This document shows, piece by piece, positions 20,128 to 28,976 of a DNA stretch of 64,000 nt; position 1 is the stretch's first letter; every line of letters starts with the position of its first letter. The notes under the pieces are model-generated. The model ran no database searches, had not been told where the DNA came from, and saw only the letters and a list, made by a program, of their open reading frames with translations. The position numbers and the translations under genes are program-made. Source of the DNA: DATBSK01 sp964501785 (GTDB taxonomy: Bacteria > Actinomycetota > Acidimicrobiia > IMCC26256 > PALSA-555); assembly GCA_964501785.1 (NCBI GenBank), contig CAZCUD010000011.1, positions 1-64,000 on the forward strand. The letters are read 5' to 3'.

Positions 20128-21615
20128 GTGGACCTGAACCGACGCGAGTTCCTCCTCGGCGCGGCGGCGCTCGGCGGCGCGGCAGCCCTGGGTGCCGGCG
20201 CGTACGCGCTCCTGTCCGACGGTGACGACGATCCGGTCCCCGAGTCGATCCTGACGAAGCCCGCGACCGAGAGCCCGATCGACACCGTCGTCGTGCTCAT
20301 GCTCGAGAACCGGTCGTTCGACCACTACTACGGGTGGCTCGGCCGGGACGAGCGCTACCTCGAAGCCGGACGGAGTCGCTACGGGGCGGGCTTCTCGATC
20401 GACGCGCGCACCGACCTGCGCTACGAGGATCCGGCCGGACGTCTCGTGCCGACGCAGTACCTGCTGACCGCGCCGCGTGAGCCCGACCCGTACCGCGGGT
20501 GTGGACACCGCATCCCCGGCCACGGTTGGTTCTCCGGACGCGTCCAGCGCGACCACGGGTTCCTCGCCGAGGGCTCGGACAACGACGACTTCGCCATCGG
20601 CTACTACGAGGCGCGCGACCTCCCGGTGCACGCGCGCCTCGCCGAGCGCTTCACCGTGTTCGACCAGTACCACGCGTCGCTGCTCGCGAGCACGTTCCCC
20701 AATCGGATGTACATGCACGCCGCGCAGTCGGACGGCCGCAAGGACGATCCCGTGCCGCTCGAGGTCGGCATCTTCGGCAGCACCACGATCTGGGACAAGC
20801 TGCGGGCCGCGAACGTCGACGCGGGCTACTACTACGTCGATCTGCCGATCCTGCTCCTGTGGGGCGAGCAGTACGCCGACATCGTCCACTCGACGGATCG
20901 GTTCTTCGAGCAAGCCGAGCTCGGGAAGCTCCCGAACGTCGTGTTCGTCGATCCCGGCTTCGGCCCGCCACTGCGCACCGATGACCACCCGCTCGGCGAC
21001 GTGCGGCTCGGCCAGCGCTTCGTGCGCGAGATCGTCAAGGCGTTCGTGCGCTCACCACACTGGGAGCACGGCGCCCTGTTCCTCGTCTACGACGAGTGGG
21101 GCGGCTTCTTCGACCACGTGCCGCCGCCGATCCTCCCTGACGCGCGCGCGAGCACGATCGACGCGGACAACTTCGGACAGGCCGGCTTCCGCGTCCCGGC
21201 CGTGCTCGCGTCGCCGTACGGGCGCGCGGGCGGCGTCGACCACCGGCTGTACGACCACACGTCGATCCTCCGCTTCCTCGAGTGGCGCTTCCTCGGCGCA
21301 CCGCCGGAAGGTCCGGGGCGTGACGACGACCGCTGGTACCTGACCGTGCGCGACCGCTTCGCCAACAACATCGGCGTGACCCTGCGGGACACCGCACCCG
21401 ACCTCGACCTCGACTACGACGAGGGCGTCCCGCTCCAGGCGTACTCGCTCGGGTGCACGGCCGAGGGCATCGAGAGCTCGGAGCAGCTCTTGGAGGACAC
21501 CGAGCCGTTCGTGCCGTCACCGGCGTTCGCCGAGCTGATCGAGGCCCGGTTCCCACGACCGACCGAGACGCCCTGGATCAGCGACGAGCAACCGCCCTTC
21601 CCGGTCACGTCGTGA
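20128..21615 (+). CDS. Tat-exported phosphoesterase (phospholipase C / acid phosphatase family)
   Basis: A 495-residue secreted phosphoesterase of the PF04185 family. The N-terminus has a twin-arginine signal (NRREFLLGAAALGGAAALG, Arg5-Arg6). The metal/nucleophile signature LMLENRSFDHYYGWLG starts near residue 58, and LVYDEWGGFFDHVPPP supplies further metal ligands. The family includes mycobacterial phospholipases C and AcpA-like phosphatases. GTG start 10 bp after the crotonase stop. Its stop overlaps the convergent LLM gene by 11 bp. Confidence 0.9.
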   Translation: MDLNRREFLLGAAALGGAAALGAGAYALLSDGDDDPVPESILTKPATESPIDTVVVLMLENRSFDHYYGWLGRDERYLEAGRSRYGAGFSIDARTDLRYEDPAGRLVPTQYLLTAPREPDPYRGCGHRIPGHGWFSGRVQRDHGFLAEGSDNDDFAIGYYEARDLPVHARLAERFTVFDQYHASLLASTFPNRMYMHAAQSDGRKDDPVPLEVGIFGSTTIWDKLRAANVDAGYYYVDLPILLLWGEQYADIVHSTDRFFEQAELGKLPNVVFVDPGFGPPLRTDDHPLGDVRLGQRFVREIVKAFVRSPHWEHGALFLVYDEWGGFFDHVPPPILPDARASTIDADNFGQAGFRVPAVLASPYGRAGGVDHRLYDHTSILRFLEWRFLGAPPEGPGRDDDRWYLTVRDRFANNIGVTLRDTAPDLDLDYDEGVPLQAYSLGCTAEGIESSEQLLEDTEPFVPSPAFAELIEARFPRPTETPWISDEQPPFPVTS

Positions 21616-22414
21616 GCAGCGGCTTCACCTGCTGACCGAGCACGAGCGCGTTCGTCGGGTCCTGCGAGTCGACCGGCCCGACGATCGCCCAGCTCGCGCC
21701 GGCCGCGCCGATCTCGTCGAGCTGACGGGCCATGCCCTCGGGGCCGCCGACGATCGTGCCGGCCGAGGGCTGGAGTCGCAGCGCCTTCTCGGCCGCCCGA
21801 TGGTCGTCCTCGTCGACGACGACCAGCCCGCCCCACGTGCACTCGAAGTCGGCTCGGTCGGCCATGCCGCGGGTGTCGGCCGCGAGCGCCCCGAAGTCGG
21901 CCGCGTCGCCACCCCAGCCGTTCCAACCGTCGGCGTCTCGGGCTGCGACCTCGCGCACGGCGCGGTGGCGTCCACCGACCCAGACCGTTGCGCCGCGCGC
22001 GCGCGACGCGCGCACCGCGTCCTGGAGCGCACCGACCCGTTCGGCCACCGTCCGGAAGCCCAACCCGAACGACTCGTTCTCTTCGCGGCTCTGCGAGTCG
22101 CCCGAACCGATCGCCGTGACCACCCGCCCGGGCGCGATGCGCGCGACCGTCTCGATGCTCGCGGCCAGCGTCTCGGCGGGGCGCAGCCACGCTCGGAACA
22201 CCAGCGCCCCGATCGCCACCCGTGACGTCTCGGCCGCGACCGCGCCGAGCAGCGACACCGCCTCGATCGCCGGTCGGCGCGACTCGCGCCCGTCACGGAA
22301 CAGGTGGTCGTAGACGAACACGCCGTCGAGCCCGGCGTCCTCGGCGGCTCGCGCCACCGCGAGCGGGATCTCCGGGTCGTCGACGAACGAAGGGAGGGTG
22401 AGTCCGAGCTTCAT
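21605..22414 (-). CDS. LLM-class, probably F420-dependent oxidoreductase
   Basis: A 269-residue luciferase-like TIM-barrel protein. Recognisable blocks are KLGLTLPSF at the start, AAEDAGLDGVFVYDHLF, RVVTAIGSGDSQSREENESFG and VWVGGRHRAVREVAARDADGWNGWG. The GIGSGD-type loop and Gly/His cofactor contacts suit F420 better than FMN, but this is inference. ATGA overlap (22411-22414) couples it to the ROK kinase downstream. Confidence 0.85.
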   Translation of the reverse strand: MKLGLTLPSFVDDPEIPLAVARAAEDAGLDGVFVYDHLFRDGRESRRPAIEAVSLLGAVAAETSRVAIGALVFRAWLRPAETLAASIETVARIAPGRVVTAIGSGDSQSREENESFGLGFRTVAERVGALQDAVRASRARGATVWVGGRHRAVREVAARDADGWNGWGGDAADFGALAADTRGMADRADFECTWGGLVVVDEDDHRAAEKALRLQPSAGTIVGGPEGMARQLDEIGAAGASWAIVGPVDSQDPTNALVLGQQVKPLLTT

Positions 22415-23400
22415 CGTGTGGGCAACGTACGCGACGCTCGCCTCGGCGCCGGCACGAGGTCGCGGGCGAGGGCCGCGGCCCCGATGACCCCGGCGACGTC
22501 ACCGAGCTCGCCGGCGACGACCGGCACCTCCGGCCGATGCGCCGAGCCCTCGAGGTGTCCGACGAACGCGGCCCGCAACGGCTCGAGCAGCACGTCACCG
22601 AGCTCGACGAGCCCGCCCGACACCACGACGATCTCGGGGTCGAGGATGTTGCCGAGGCCCGCGAGACCCAGCGCGACGAGCTGCGCGTACTCCGCGACGA
22701 GCGCGAGGCCGTCGGGCTCCCCTGCCTGGGCGCTGTCGCCGACGTGCACCCCGGTCACGGCGTCGACGTCACCACCGGCCCGAGCGAGCACCGCCGGCGC
22801 GGCACCGGTGGCGGCTCGCTCGCGCCCCAACCGGCCGAGCGCGGTGCCGGATGCCATCGCCTCCCAGTGCCCGACCTCGCCGCACGCGCAGCGCGGACCG
22901 TCGGGATCGAGCTGCCAGTGCCCGATCTCGGCGGCGAAGCCGTGGGCCCCGCGCAGCAGGTGCCCGTCGACGATGATCCCTCCGCCGATCCCCGTCCCGA
23001 GCGTCACGAGGAGGCCGTTGCCGTGCCCGCGGAGCGCGCCGTGGCACGCCTCGCCCCACGCCGCCACGTTGGCGTCGTTGTCGACGACGACCGGGAGGCC
23101 GAGCTCGTCCTCGACGAGGTCGCGCAACGGCACGTTCACGAACATCGGCAGGTTCGGCGCGTAGTGCACGACGCCGTCGGCATCGATCATCCCCGCGGCG
23201 CCGATGCCGACGGCCGCGGGCTCGGACGTCGCGACCTCGTCGAACGCCTGCCGCACCGCCTCCGCCAGGTCGTCGAGCGACTTCGGCGCCGGCACGCGGC
23301 ACTCGTCGACCACCCGACCCTCCGCGTCGACGACGCCGACGCGGAGGTTCGTGCCGCCGAGGTCGATGCCGACGGTCGGCGCCGGGACCGGCTCGGTCAC
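22411..23400 (-). CDS. ROK-family glucokinase-like kinase
   Basis: A 329-residue sugar kinase. The ATP motif GIDLGGTNLR is at 11-20, the catalytic aspartate region is VVDNDANVAAWGE, and the phosphate loop is LLVTLGTGIGGGIIVDG. The ROK zinc site keeps His161, Cys171 and Cys173 but has His178 where the third cysteine of CxCGxxGCxE normally lies. GTG start overlaps the upstream small gene's stop by 4 bp. Glucose as substrate is likely but not provable. Confidence 0.88.
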   Translation of the reverse strand: MTEPVPAPTVGIDLGGTNLRVGVVDAEGRVVDECRVPAPKSLDDLAEAVRQAFDEVATSEPAAVGIGAAGMIDADGVVHYAPNLPMFVNVPLRDLVEDELGLPVVVDNDANVAAWGEACHGALRGHGNGLLVTLGTGIGGGIIVDGHLLRGAHGFAAEIGHWQLDPDGPRCACGEVGHWEAMASGTALGRLGRERAATGAAPAVLARAGGDVDAVTGVHVGDSAQAGEPDGLALVAEYAQLVALGLAGLGNILDPEIVVVSGGLVELGDVLLEPLRAAFVGHLEGSAHRPEVPVVAGELGDVAGVIGAAALARDLVPAPRRASRTLPTR

Positions 23401-23714
23401 TCCGGACGCAGATGGCGCACGGAGTCGTCGGAGGCCGCACGGCCGTCGTCCGGCTCCGGTCGCTGCGTGCGCAGGGACTGCTGCTCCTGGACCGCCCGGT
23501 CGGCGGCATCGACGATCGCCTGCACCGCGAGGAGCAGCTCCTGCGCCGCCTTCACGACGTGCTCGGCGACCTCGGGTCCGGCCTCGAGGAGGGCGCCGAC
23601 GAGCGACTCGACCGCGGTCGGGGGACCCAGCCCGGCCCCGGGCTCCGCTCGGTCGTCACCGGGCGCGTCGGACTGCTCGCGCCGCTCGTCGTCTCGCGCG
23701 GCTTGGTTCGTCAT
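23397..23714 (-). CDS. Hypothetical acidic helical protein
   Basis: A 105-residue protein with disordered, charged ends and one predicted amphipathic helix pair in the middle (VESLVGALLEAGPEVAEHVVKAAQELLLAVQAI). No catalytic motif. Similar small proteins often accompany SRPBCC and ROK genes in actinobacteria. It sits between the two in the same tightly packed run. Confidence 0.65.
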   Translation of the reverse strand: MTNQAARDDERREQSDAPGDDRAEPGAGLGPPTAVESLVGALLEAGPEVAEHVVKAAQELLLAVQAIVDAADRAVQEQQSLRTQRPEPDDGRAASDDSVRHLRPE

Positions 23715-23733
23715 CGCTTCCTCTCCCGGCCGC

Positions 23734-24171
23734 TCATGCTCCCTCGGCCTCCTTCTTCAGCTCGCGGAGAGCCGTGCCCATGATCATGCTCGCCGCTCGG
23801 CGCTTGATGAGGCCCGGCAACGGAGCGGAGACGTCGACCACGAGGTCGTAGCTCACCCGCGTCCCCTCGCCCTCGGGCTCGAACCCGTACCGACCGTCGA
23901 GGCGGCGGAGCCAGTCGCCCTCGACGAAGTGCCACGAGAACGCGGCCGGCGCCTCGCCGTAGTCGTACTCGAGCACGTAGCGGATGCTCTTCCCGAGCCC
24001 CGCGACCCGGTACTCGACGCGGTGTCCCCGACCCTCGGCATCGCGCTCGAGGACGTCGACCTGCTTCACGTCGCGCGCCCAGTCGGGGTAGCGCTCGTAG
24101 TCGGTCGCGACCTCGAACAGTCGCGCGGGGCTCGCTGCGACGGAGATGTGCTCGTGTGCCTCGTCGGCCAT
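23734..24171 (-). CDS. SRPBCC-family (polyketide cyclase / START-like) protein
   Basis: A 145-residue helix-grip protein typical of the COQ10/polyketide cyclase 2 branch: it opens with EHISVAASPARLFEVATDYERYPDWARDVKQVDVL and ends with a long C-terminal helix (GLIKRRAASMIMGTALRELKKEAEG). Such proteins bind hydrophobic ligands. ATG start at 24171; no enzyme motif is visible. Confidence 0.82.
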   Translation of the reverse strand: MADEAHEHISVAASPARLFEVATDYERYPDWARDVKQVDVLERDAEGRGHRVEYRVAGLGKSIRYVLEYDYGEAPAAFSWHFVEGDWLRRLDGRYGFEPEGEGTRVSYDLVVDVSAPLPGLIKRRAASMIMGTALRELKKEAEGA

Positions 24172-24222
24172 GTGCGTATCGAACCAAGCCCTCGCGGGCG
24201 GCGCAACCCGCGACGAGCGACG

Positions 24223-24645
24223 TCAGGCCCGGCGGGGCCCCGGCGCAGGCCGGGGCGGGAACGTGCCGTGGCGCGCTGCCCACAGGCCGACGAACCCGAG
24301 CGGGAGCATGGGCACGAGCACCCCGAACGGGTTGGCGGCGGCGGTGCCGATCGCGATCACGATGCAGGCGACCAGCGATCCGAACAGGTGGAGGCGGATC
24401 ACGCGTGGCGCGTCACCGATGGTGCCGAAGAGGTTCGCGACCACGATCTCGTCACCTTGGGCGCTGCGCGCCACCGCGACGGCGAACGCCCACGCCCACA
24501 CGCCGAGGGACACGAAGAACAGCGCCAGCGCGGTGCCCACGGCGACCCCGTCGAACGCCGAGAGCCCGAGGGCGGGCGGGACCGCGGTCACCAGGAAGAT
24601 CACGTTGCCCGCCCACGAGGCGACGATGATGCCGCGACCGGTCAC
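24223..24645 (-). CDS. Hypothetical four-helix membrane protein
   Basis: A 140-residue integral membrane protein with helices at about 6-27, 33-58, 84-103 and 106-125 and a Pro-rich C-terminus. No family recognised. It lies 21 bp downstream of the glycosyltransferase gene on the same strand. Confidence 0.65.
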   Translation of the reverse strand: MTGRGIIVASWAGNVIFLVTAVPPALGLSAFDGVAVGTALALFFVSLGVWAWAFAVAVARSAQGDEIVVANLFGTIGDAPRVIRLHLFGSLVACIVIAIGTAAANPFGVLVPMLPLGFVGLWAARHGTFPPRPAPGPRRA

Positions 24646-24667
24646 GGGGTGAGCGTACGCGGGGTCG

Positions 24668-25795
24668 CTACGAACCCCCGAACACGGTCAGATCCCCCGC
24701 GGCGAGCGGGGCGAGCCGTGCCGCGAGCGCGTCGTACGACAGGTCGCGCTCGACCCGTGCGCGCGCGGCGGCACCCATCGCGGCGCGCCGGTCGTCGTCG
24801 TCGAGCAACCGTCGCAGCGCGTCGCTCACCGCGTCCACGTCCCGGGGCTCGACGACGAAGCCGGTCTCGCCGTCGACGACCGCCTCGTGCGCGCCGCCGC
24901 TGCGGCCCGCGACCGACGGGATGCCCGCCGCGGCAGCCTCCAGGAAGACGATGCCGTAGCCCTCGGCCTCGAGACCTCCCCACCGCTCGCGACAGATCAT
25001 CCCGAACACGTCGGCGGCGCCGTAGAGCGCGGGGAGGTCCGCGTCGTCGACCCGACCGAGCAGATGGGCCCGGTCGCCGAGCCGTGCGGCGCGGCGCTCC
25101 AGGCGCGCCCGGTCCCGACCCGCGCCCGCGATCACGACGTGCACGCCGTCGAGGCGCGCGACGGCGTCGAGCAGCACGTCGAAGCCCTTGCGCGGCACGA
25201 GGCGGCTCACTCCGAGGACGACCGGCACGTCCGCGGGGATGCCGAACCGTCGGCGCACCTCGCGTCGCACGCCGTCGTCGATCGGGTGGAACCGCTGCTG
25301 GTCGACGCCCGGCGGGATCCGCAGGGTCGGGACGGGACGACCCGCCACCCGCTCGACCATCTCGGCCGCGTAGTCGCCCGCGGCGACGACCCCCGCGGCG
25401 CGGCGCAGCACCCGCCGCGCGGCGGTGCGAGAACCGGGGATGCGGCCGTACACCGTGACCTCGGCACCGTGGGCGACGACGACGTACGGCGCGACGCCGA
25501 GGCGCGGCCCGATCTGACCGAGGGGCAGCATCGGGTCGAGGAACACGACGTGCGCTCCCACCTCGCGCGCCACCTCTTCGACGCGGTGGCGCACCGCGCG
25601 CGTCGGCAGCAGGAAGCCCTGCGAGGTGCGCTCGATCCGGAAGCCCTGACGTCGGTCCCACTCGTCGTCACCCTCGTGCGGCGTCGTGAGCACCGTGGTG
25701 GCCTCGGCCGGCAGGCGCCGCCACAGCTCGTACAGGTAGCTCTGGATCCCACCGACCTTCGGCGGGAAGTCGTTGGTCGCGAGGAGCGACGGCAC
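24668..25795 (-). CDS. GT4 glycosyltransferase, PimB-like
   Basis: A 375-residue GT-B glycosyltransferase. N-terminal acceptor domain begins SLLATNDFPPKVGGIQSYLY; the C-terminal donor domain has VVLGVSRLVPRKGFDVLLDA and the EX7E element in YGIVFLEAAAAGIPSVAGRSGG. This pattern is that of the phosphatidylinositol mannoside mannosyltransferase PimB' of actinobacteria, giving a likely role in phosphoinositide glycolipid assembly at the inner membrane. GTG 25795 starts 2 bp after the MFS gene's stop. Confidence 0.87.
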   Translation of the reverse strand: MPSLLATNDFPPKVGGIQSYLYELWRRLPAEATTVLTTPHEGDDEWDRRQGFRIERTSQGFLLPTRAVRHRVEEVAREVGAHVVFLDPMLPLGQIGPRLGVAPYVVVAHGAEVTVYGRIPGSRTAARRVLRRAAGVVAAGDYAAEMVERVAGRPVPTLRIPPGVDQQRFHPIDDGVRREVRRRFGIPADVPVVLGVSRLVPRKGFDVLLDAVARLDGVHVVIAGAGRDRARLERRAARLGDRAHLLGRVDDADLPALYGAADVFGMICRERWGGLEAEGYGIVFLEAAAAGIPSVAGRSGGAHEAVVDGETGFVVEPRDVDAVSDALRRLLDDDDRRAAMGAAARARVERDLSYDALAARLAPLAAGDLTVFGGS

Positions 25796-25797
25796 GC

Positions 25798-27006
25798 TCA
25801 GGGGCCCGGATGCTCGGTGGCGAGCGCGCCCGCCTCTTCGACGTTGGCCCGTCGTCGCAGCCGCGACGAGTGGAGCCACAGGGCGAGGAAGCCCACGACC
25901 GCGAACAGCGCGCCGGCACCGAACGCGCCCTGGTAGCTGGTGACCGCGGCGACGCCACCGACGATCAGCGAGCCGAGTCCCTGGGAAAGGTCGAAGAAGC
26001 TGCTGAACGTGCCCACCACCGACGCGCGCTCGGTCTCGGGTGCCCCACCGAGCGCGAGCAGCAGCAGCGCCGGGTACAGCAGCGACGCGCCCGCCGCGAG
26101 GAACACGGTGCCGAGCAGGAGCCCCACCGTCGACCCCCAGGCCGCCATGATGCCCATCCCCGTCGCGGTGCAGACGAGCGCGCTCGCACCCGCGACGCGA
26201 CCACCCAGCCGGTCGGGGATCCGCGCGCCGAAGATGCGCACGACGAGGACGAAGCACCCGTACAGGAGGAAGACGACGTCGGGGCTGTCGAGGCCCACGT
26301 CGTCGACGTACAGGGGCACGAACGCGGTGAACGCGGCCAGGGCGATGAGCCCCGAGAACAGCACCGCCCCCGGCCCCACGGCAGCCCGATTGATCAGCGG
26401 CTCCTTCATTTCTTCCTGGCGTTGCGGGCGCTCGACCTCTCGGGTGAAGAGGCTGAGCACCGTCGCGACCGCCGCGAGCGCGAACGCGGTGAGCCACACC
26501 GCGGAGTAGCTCTCGTCGAGCGCGGCCTCACCGATCACCGGCCCGAACGCGAGCCCCCCGTACACGGCGACCGACCAGTAGCTGATCGCCTCGCCCCGCC
26601 GGCTCACCGGTGCGAGGTCGGTCACCATCGTCGCGGCACCCACGAAGAACGCGGCCTCGCCGAGGCCGGTCAGCACCCGCGCGCCGACGAGGAAGCCGAG
26701 CGACTCGACCGCGCCGTACAGCAGCACCGACACCGCGACGATCGCGGCGCCGAAGACGATCAGGCTGCGTCGACCGATCCGGTCACCGAGGCGACCGACG
26801 TACGGCCGCAGGAGCACCGCGCCCACGAAGAGTGCGCCGACGGCGACGCCGATCTCGAGGCTGCCACCACCCAGCTCCCTGTCGACGTACTGCGGGACGA
26901 CGGGGAGCACCGCCCCGAGCGCGAGGAAGTACGCGAGCCCCGCGGCGACGACGAGGACGAACCGACCCGTGACGAGCCGCTCCTGCTCGGAGCGCGCACC
27001 GTTCAC
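25798..27006 (-). CDS. Major facilitator superfamily transporter
   Basis: A 402-residue protein with about twelve membrane helices in two halves. The MFS motif A between helices 2 and 3 is GRLGDRIGRRSLIV. The central loop is short (REVERPQRQEEMKEP). Substrate cannot be assigned; the shape is that of drug/sugar efflux carriers. GTG start overlaps the upstream crotonase stop (GTGA, 27003-27006). Confidence 0.88.
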   Translation of the reverse strand: MNGARSEQERLVTGRFVLVVAAGLAYFLALGAVLPVVPQYVDRELGGGSLEIGVAVGALFVGAVLLRPYVGRLGDRIGRRSLIVFGAAIVAVSVLLYGAVESLGFLVGARVLTGLGEAAFFVGAATMVTDLAPVSRRGEAISYWSVAVYGGLAFGPVIGEAALDESYSAVWLTAFALAAVATVLSLFTREVERPQRQEEMKEPLINRAAVGPGAVLFSGLIALAAFTAFVPLYVDDVGLDSPDVVFLLYGCFVLVVRIFGARIPDRLGGRVAGASALVCTATGMGIMAAWGSTVGLLLGTVFLAAGASLLYPALLLLALGGAPETERASVVGTFSSFFDLSQGLGSLIVGGVAAVTSYQGAFGAGALFAVVGFLALWLHSSRLRRRANVEEAGALATEHPGP

Positions 27007-27677
27007 AGGTCGAGCGTGGCATCCAGGACGACCCGAGCGCGCTCCCGGATCTTCGTCGTCATCAGCACGAGGATCTCACGGGGGGCCTCCGCGATCGACG
27101 CTGCCACCTCGTGGGCAACGGTGACCACGTCGGCGCGGGGCACCACCCGGTTGGCGATCCCGAGGCGCAGGGCCTCGGCCGCGTCGATCCGCCGACCCGT
27201 GAGCGCCAAGTCGCGTGCGTGCGCTCCGCCGACCAGGTCGTGGAGCGGCCCGTACACGACCTGCGAGAAGGCGTGCTCCGGATGGGCGAAGGTCGCCGTC
27301 TCGGCCACCACTCGCAACGTGCACATCACCGCGAGGTCGAACCCGCCGCCGTAGGCGCCGCCGTTGACGGCGGCGACCGTGGGGACCGGGAACTGGAGGA
27401 TCGTGTGGTGCCACCGGTCGCTCGACGCCCAGAGCCGGTCGCCGAGCTCGGGCTGCGCGAACTCCCGGAGGTCGAACCCGGCCGAGAACACGTCGCCCGC
27501 TCCCGTGATCACGAGGGCGCGGACTGCGTCGTCGGCCCCGAGCGTGTCGAGTGCGTCGCTCATCTCGTCGCGCAGGGCGATCGACAGCGCGTTCTTCTTG
27601 TCGGCTCGCTCGAGGGTCATCGTCGCGACGCCGTCGTCACCTGGCGCCTCGATCGCGACCAGCGAGCCGACGCTCAC
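27003..27677 (-). CDS. Crotonase / enoyl-CoA hydratase family protein
   Basis: A 224-residue crotonase, slightly short for the family because the C-terminal trimerisation helices are trimmed. Oxyanion segments are GDVFSAGFDLREF and AAVNGGAYGGGFDLAVMC, and the Glu-bearing helix AHPEHAFSQVVYG follows. GTG 27677 overlaps the reductase stop by 4 bp, so the longer upstream frame is rejected. Hydratase versus isomerase activity is undetermined. Confidence 0.85.
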   Translation of the reverse strand: MSVGSLVAIEAPGDDGVATMTLERADKKNALSIALRDEMSDALDTLGADDAVRALVITGAGDVFSAGFDLREFAQPELGDRLWASSDRWHHTILQFPVPTVAAVNGGAYGGGFDLAVMCTLRVVAETATFAHPEHAFSQVVYGPLHDLVGGAHARDLALTGRRIDAAEALRLGIANRVVPRADVVTVAHEVAASIAEAPREILVLMTTKIRERARVVLDATLDL

Positions 27678-28891
27678 TGCGCGCTCGCCAGCTCGAGCAC
27701 CTCGTGCCACGCGGCACCGTCGGCGATCATCCTCCGGTACTGCATGACCACCCGCGGCCGACCGAAGCCGATGGCCCCGACCAGACGGTCGCCGCGACCC
27801 ACGGCGGCCACGAAGCGGAGCTCGTCGGGCGAGCCGTCGACGATCACGACGTCGTCGTCGCCCCGCACGTGACCCACGACCTGGATCTTCGTCTCGTACT
27901 GGTCGGACCACACGAACGGCACCGGCCCGTAGGGCTGAGGATCGTCGGTCACCAACCGCGCGCCCGCGGCGACGCCCTGTTCGGCCGCGTTCGTCCAGTG
28001 CTCGAGCCTCATCACCTCTCCTCCGAACGCAACGTTCGGCCATCGGCACACGTCACCGGCCGCGACGATGCCCGGGGCGGCCAGCAGGGTCTCGTCGCAC
28101 CGGACCCCGTCGTCGATCGTGAGCCCCGATCCGGCCAGCCAGTCGGTGACGGGCACCACGCCGATGCCGACCACGACCACGTCGGCGTCGACGGTGGAAC
28201 CGTCGGCGAGCCGCACCCGTTCGACGCGCGCACCGCCCTCGAAGCCGTCGACGCCGGTGCTCGTGCGCAGGTCGACACCGTGGTCGCGGTGCATCCGGGC
28301 CAGCACGTCGCCCACGGCCGGGCCGAGGCCGCGGATCATCGGTGCAGGGAGCGCCTCCAGCATCGTCACGTCGAGGTGCCGGGCCCGGCAGGTCGCCGCA
28401 ACCTCGGCGCCGATGAAGCCGGCGCCCACGACGACCACGCGATGCGGCGACGCGTCGAGGTCGGCCCGGATCGCCAGGCAGTCGTCGAGCGTGCGGAGCA
28501 CATGGATGCCGGCCAGCGCCGGCGTGCCGGGCAGGGTGCGCGGCGTGGCGCCGGTCGCGAGCACGACGCCACGGCTGCCACTGACCGTGCGACCGTCGTC
28601 GAGCGTGACCGCGCGATCGGCGACGTCGAGCGCCACCGCGCGGCGACCGAGCTCCCACTCCGCCTCGAGGTCGTCGATCGGCTGGCGCCGCAGCGCGATG
28701 TCGTCGACCGTCGCCTCGCCGGCCAGCAGGTCCTTCGAGAGCGGTGGCCGGTCGTACGGGAGACGGTCTTCCGCTCCGACGACGACGATGCGGCCGTCGA
28801 AGCCGACTCGGCGCAGCTCCTCGACCGCGCGCAGGCCCGCGAGCGACGCCCCGACGACGACGACGGAGTCAGGAGAGCCTGCCGTGGGCAC
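27674..28891 (-). CDS. FAD-dependent ferredoxin (rubredoxin-type) reductase
   Basis: A 405-residue two-dinucleotide-fold flavoprotein. FAD motif VVVVGASLAGLRAVEELR near residue 10, RPPLSKDLL, then the NAD motif VVVVGAGFIGAEVAATC and the FAD-closing GIVAAGDVCRWPN. This is the BphA4/ThcD group that passes electrons from NADH to a ferredoxin serving P450s or dioxygenases. A candidate partner, a 3Fe-4S ferredoxin, is at 49913, but no P450 is in the window. GTG start; divergent from the ligase at 28977 across an inverted repeat. Confidence 0.9.
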   Translation of the reverse strand: MPTAGSPDSVVVVGASLAGLRAVEELRRVGFDGRIVVVGAEDRLPYDRPPLSKDLLAGEATVDDIALRRQPIDDLEAEWELGRRAVALDVADRAVTLDDGRTVSGSRGVVLATGATPRTLPGTPALAGIHVLRTLDDCLAIRADLDASPHRVVVVGAGFIGAEVAATCRARHLDVTMLEALPAPMIRGLGPAVGDVLARMHRDHGVDLRTSTGVDGFEGGARVERVRLADGSTVDADVVVVGIGVVPVTDWLAGSGLTIDDGVRCDETLLAAPGIVAAGDVCRWPNVAFGGEVMRLEHWTNAAEQGVAAGARLVTDDPQPYGPVPFVWSDQYETKIQVVGHVRGDDDVVIVDGSPDELRFVAAVGRGDRLVGAIGFGRPRVVMQYRRMIADGAAWHEVLELASAQ

Positions 28892-28957
28892 GTCAGCGAC
28901 GGTACCCCGCCGGCCAGGCGAGGCTGCGGGCCGGCCAGAGTCGCTCGGTCGCTGACG
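28891..28957. promoter_or_regulatory. 10-bp inverted repeat in a divergent promoter gap
   Basis: CGTCAGCGAC (28891-28900) is the exact reverse complement of GTCGCTGACG (28948-28957). Between the arms the 9-mer GCCGGCCAG occurs twice, at 28909-28917 and 28930-28938, 21 bp apart. The element spans the whole gap between the reductase and ligase genes, as an operator looping two promoters would. Confidence 0.45.
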
Positions 28958-28976
28958 CCCGTGTCATCCTCTCGCG

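Noticed and set aside
24223..24240. CGTCAGG near 24226, and others near 58371 and 59248, as more regulon sites
   Set aside because: The left TGACG arm is missing in each and the positions are at gene 3' ends rather than promoters.
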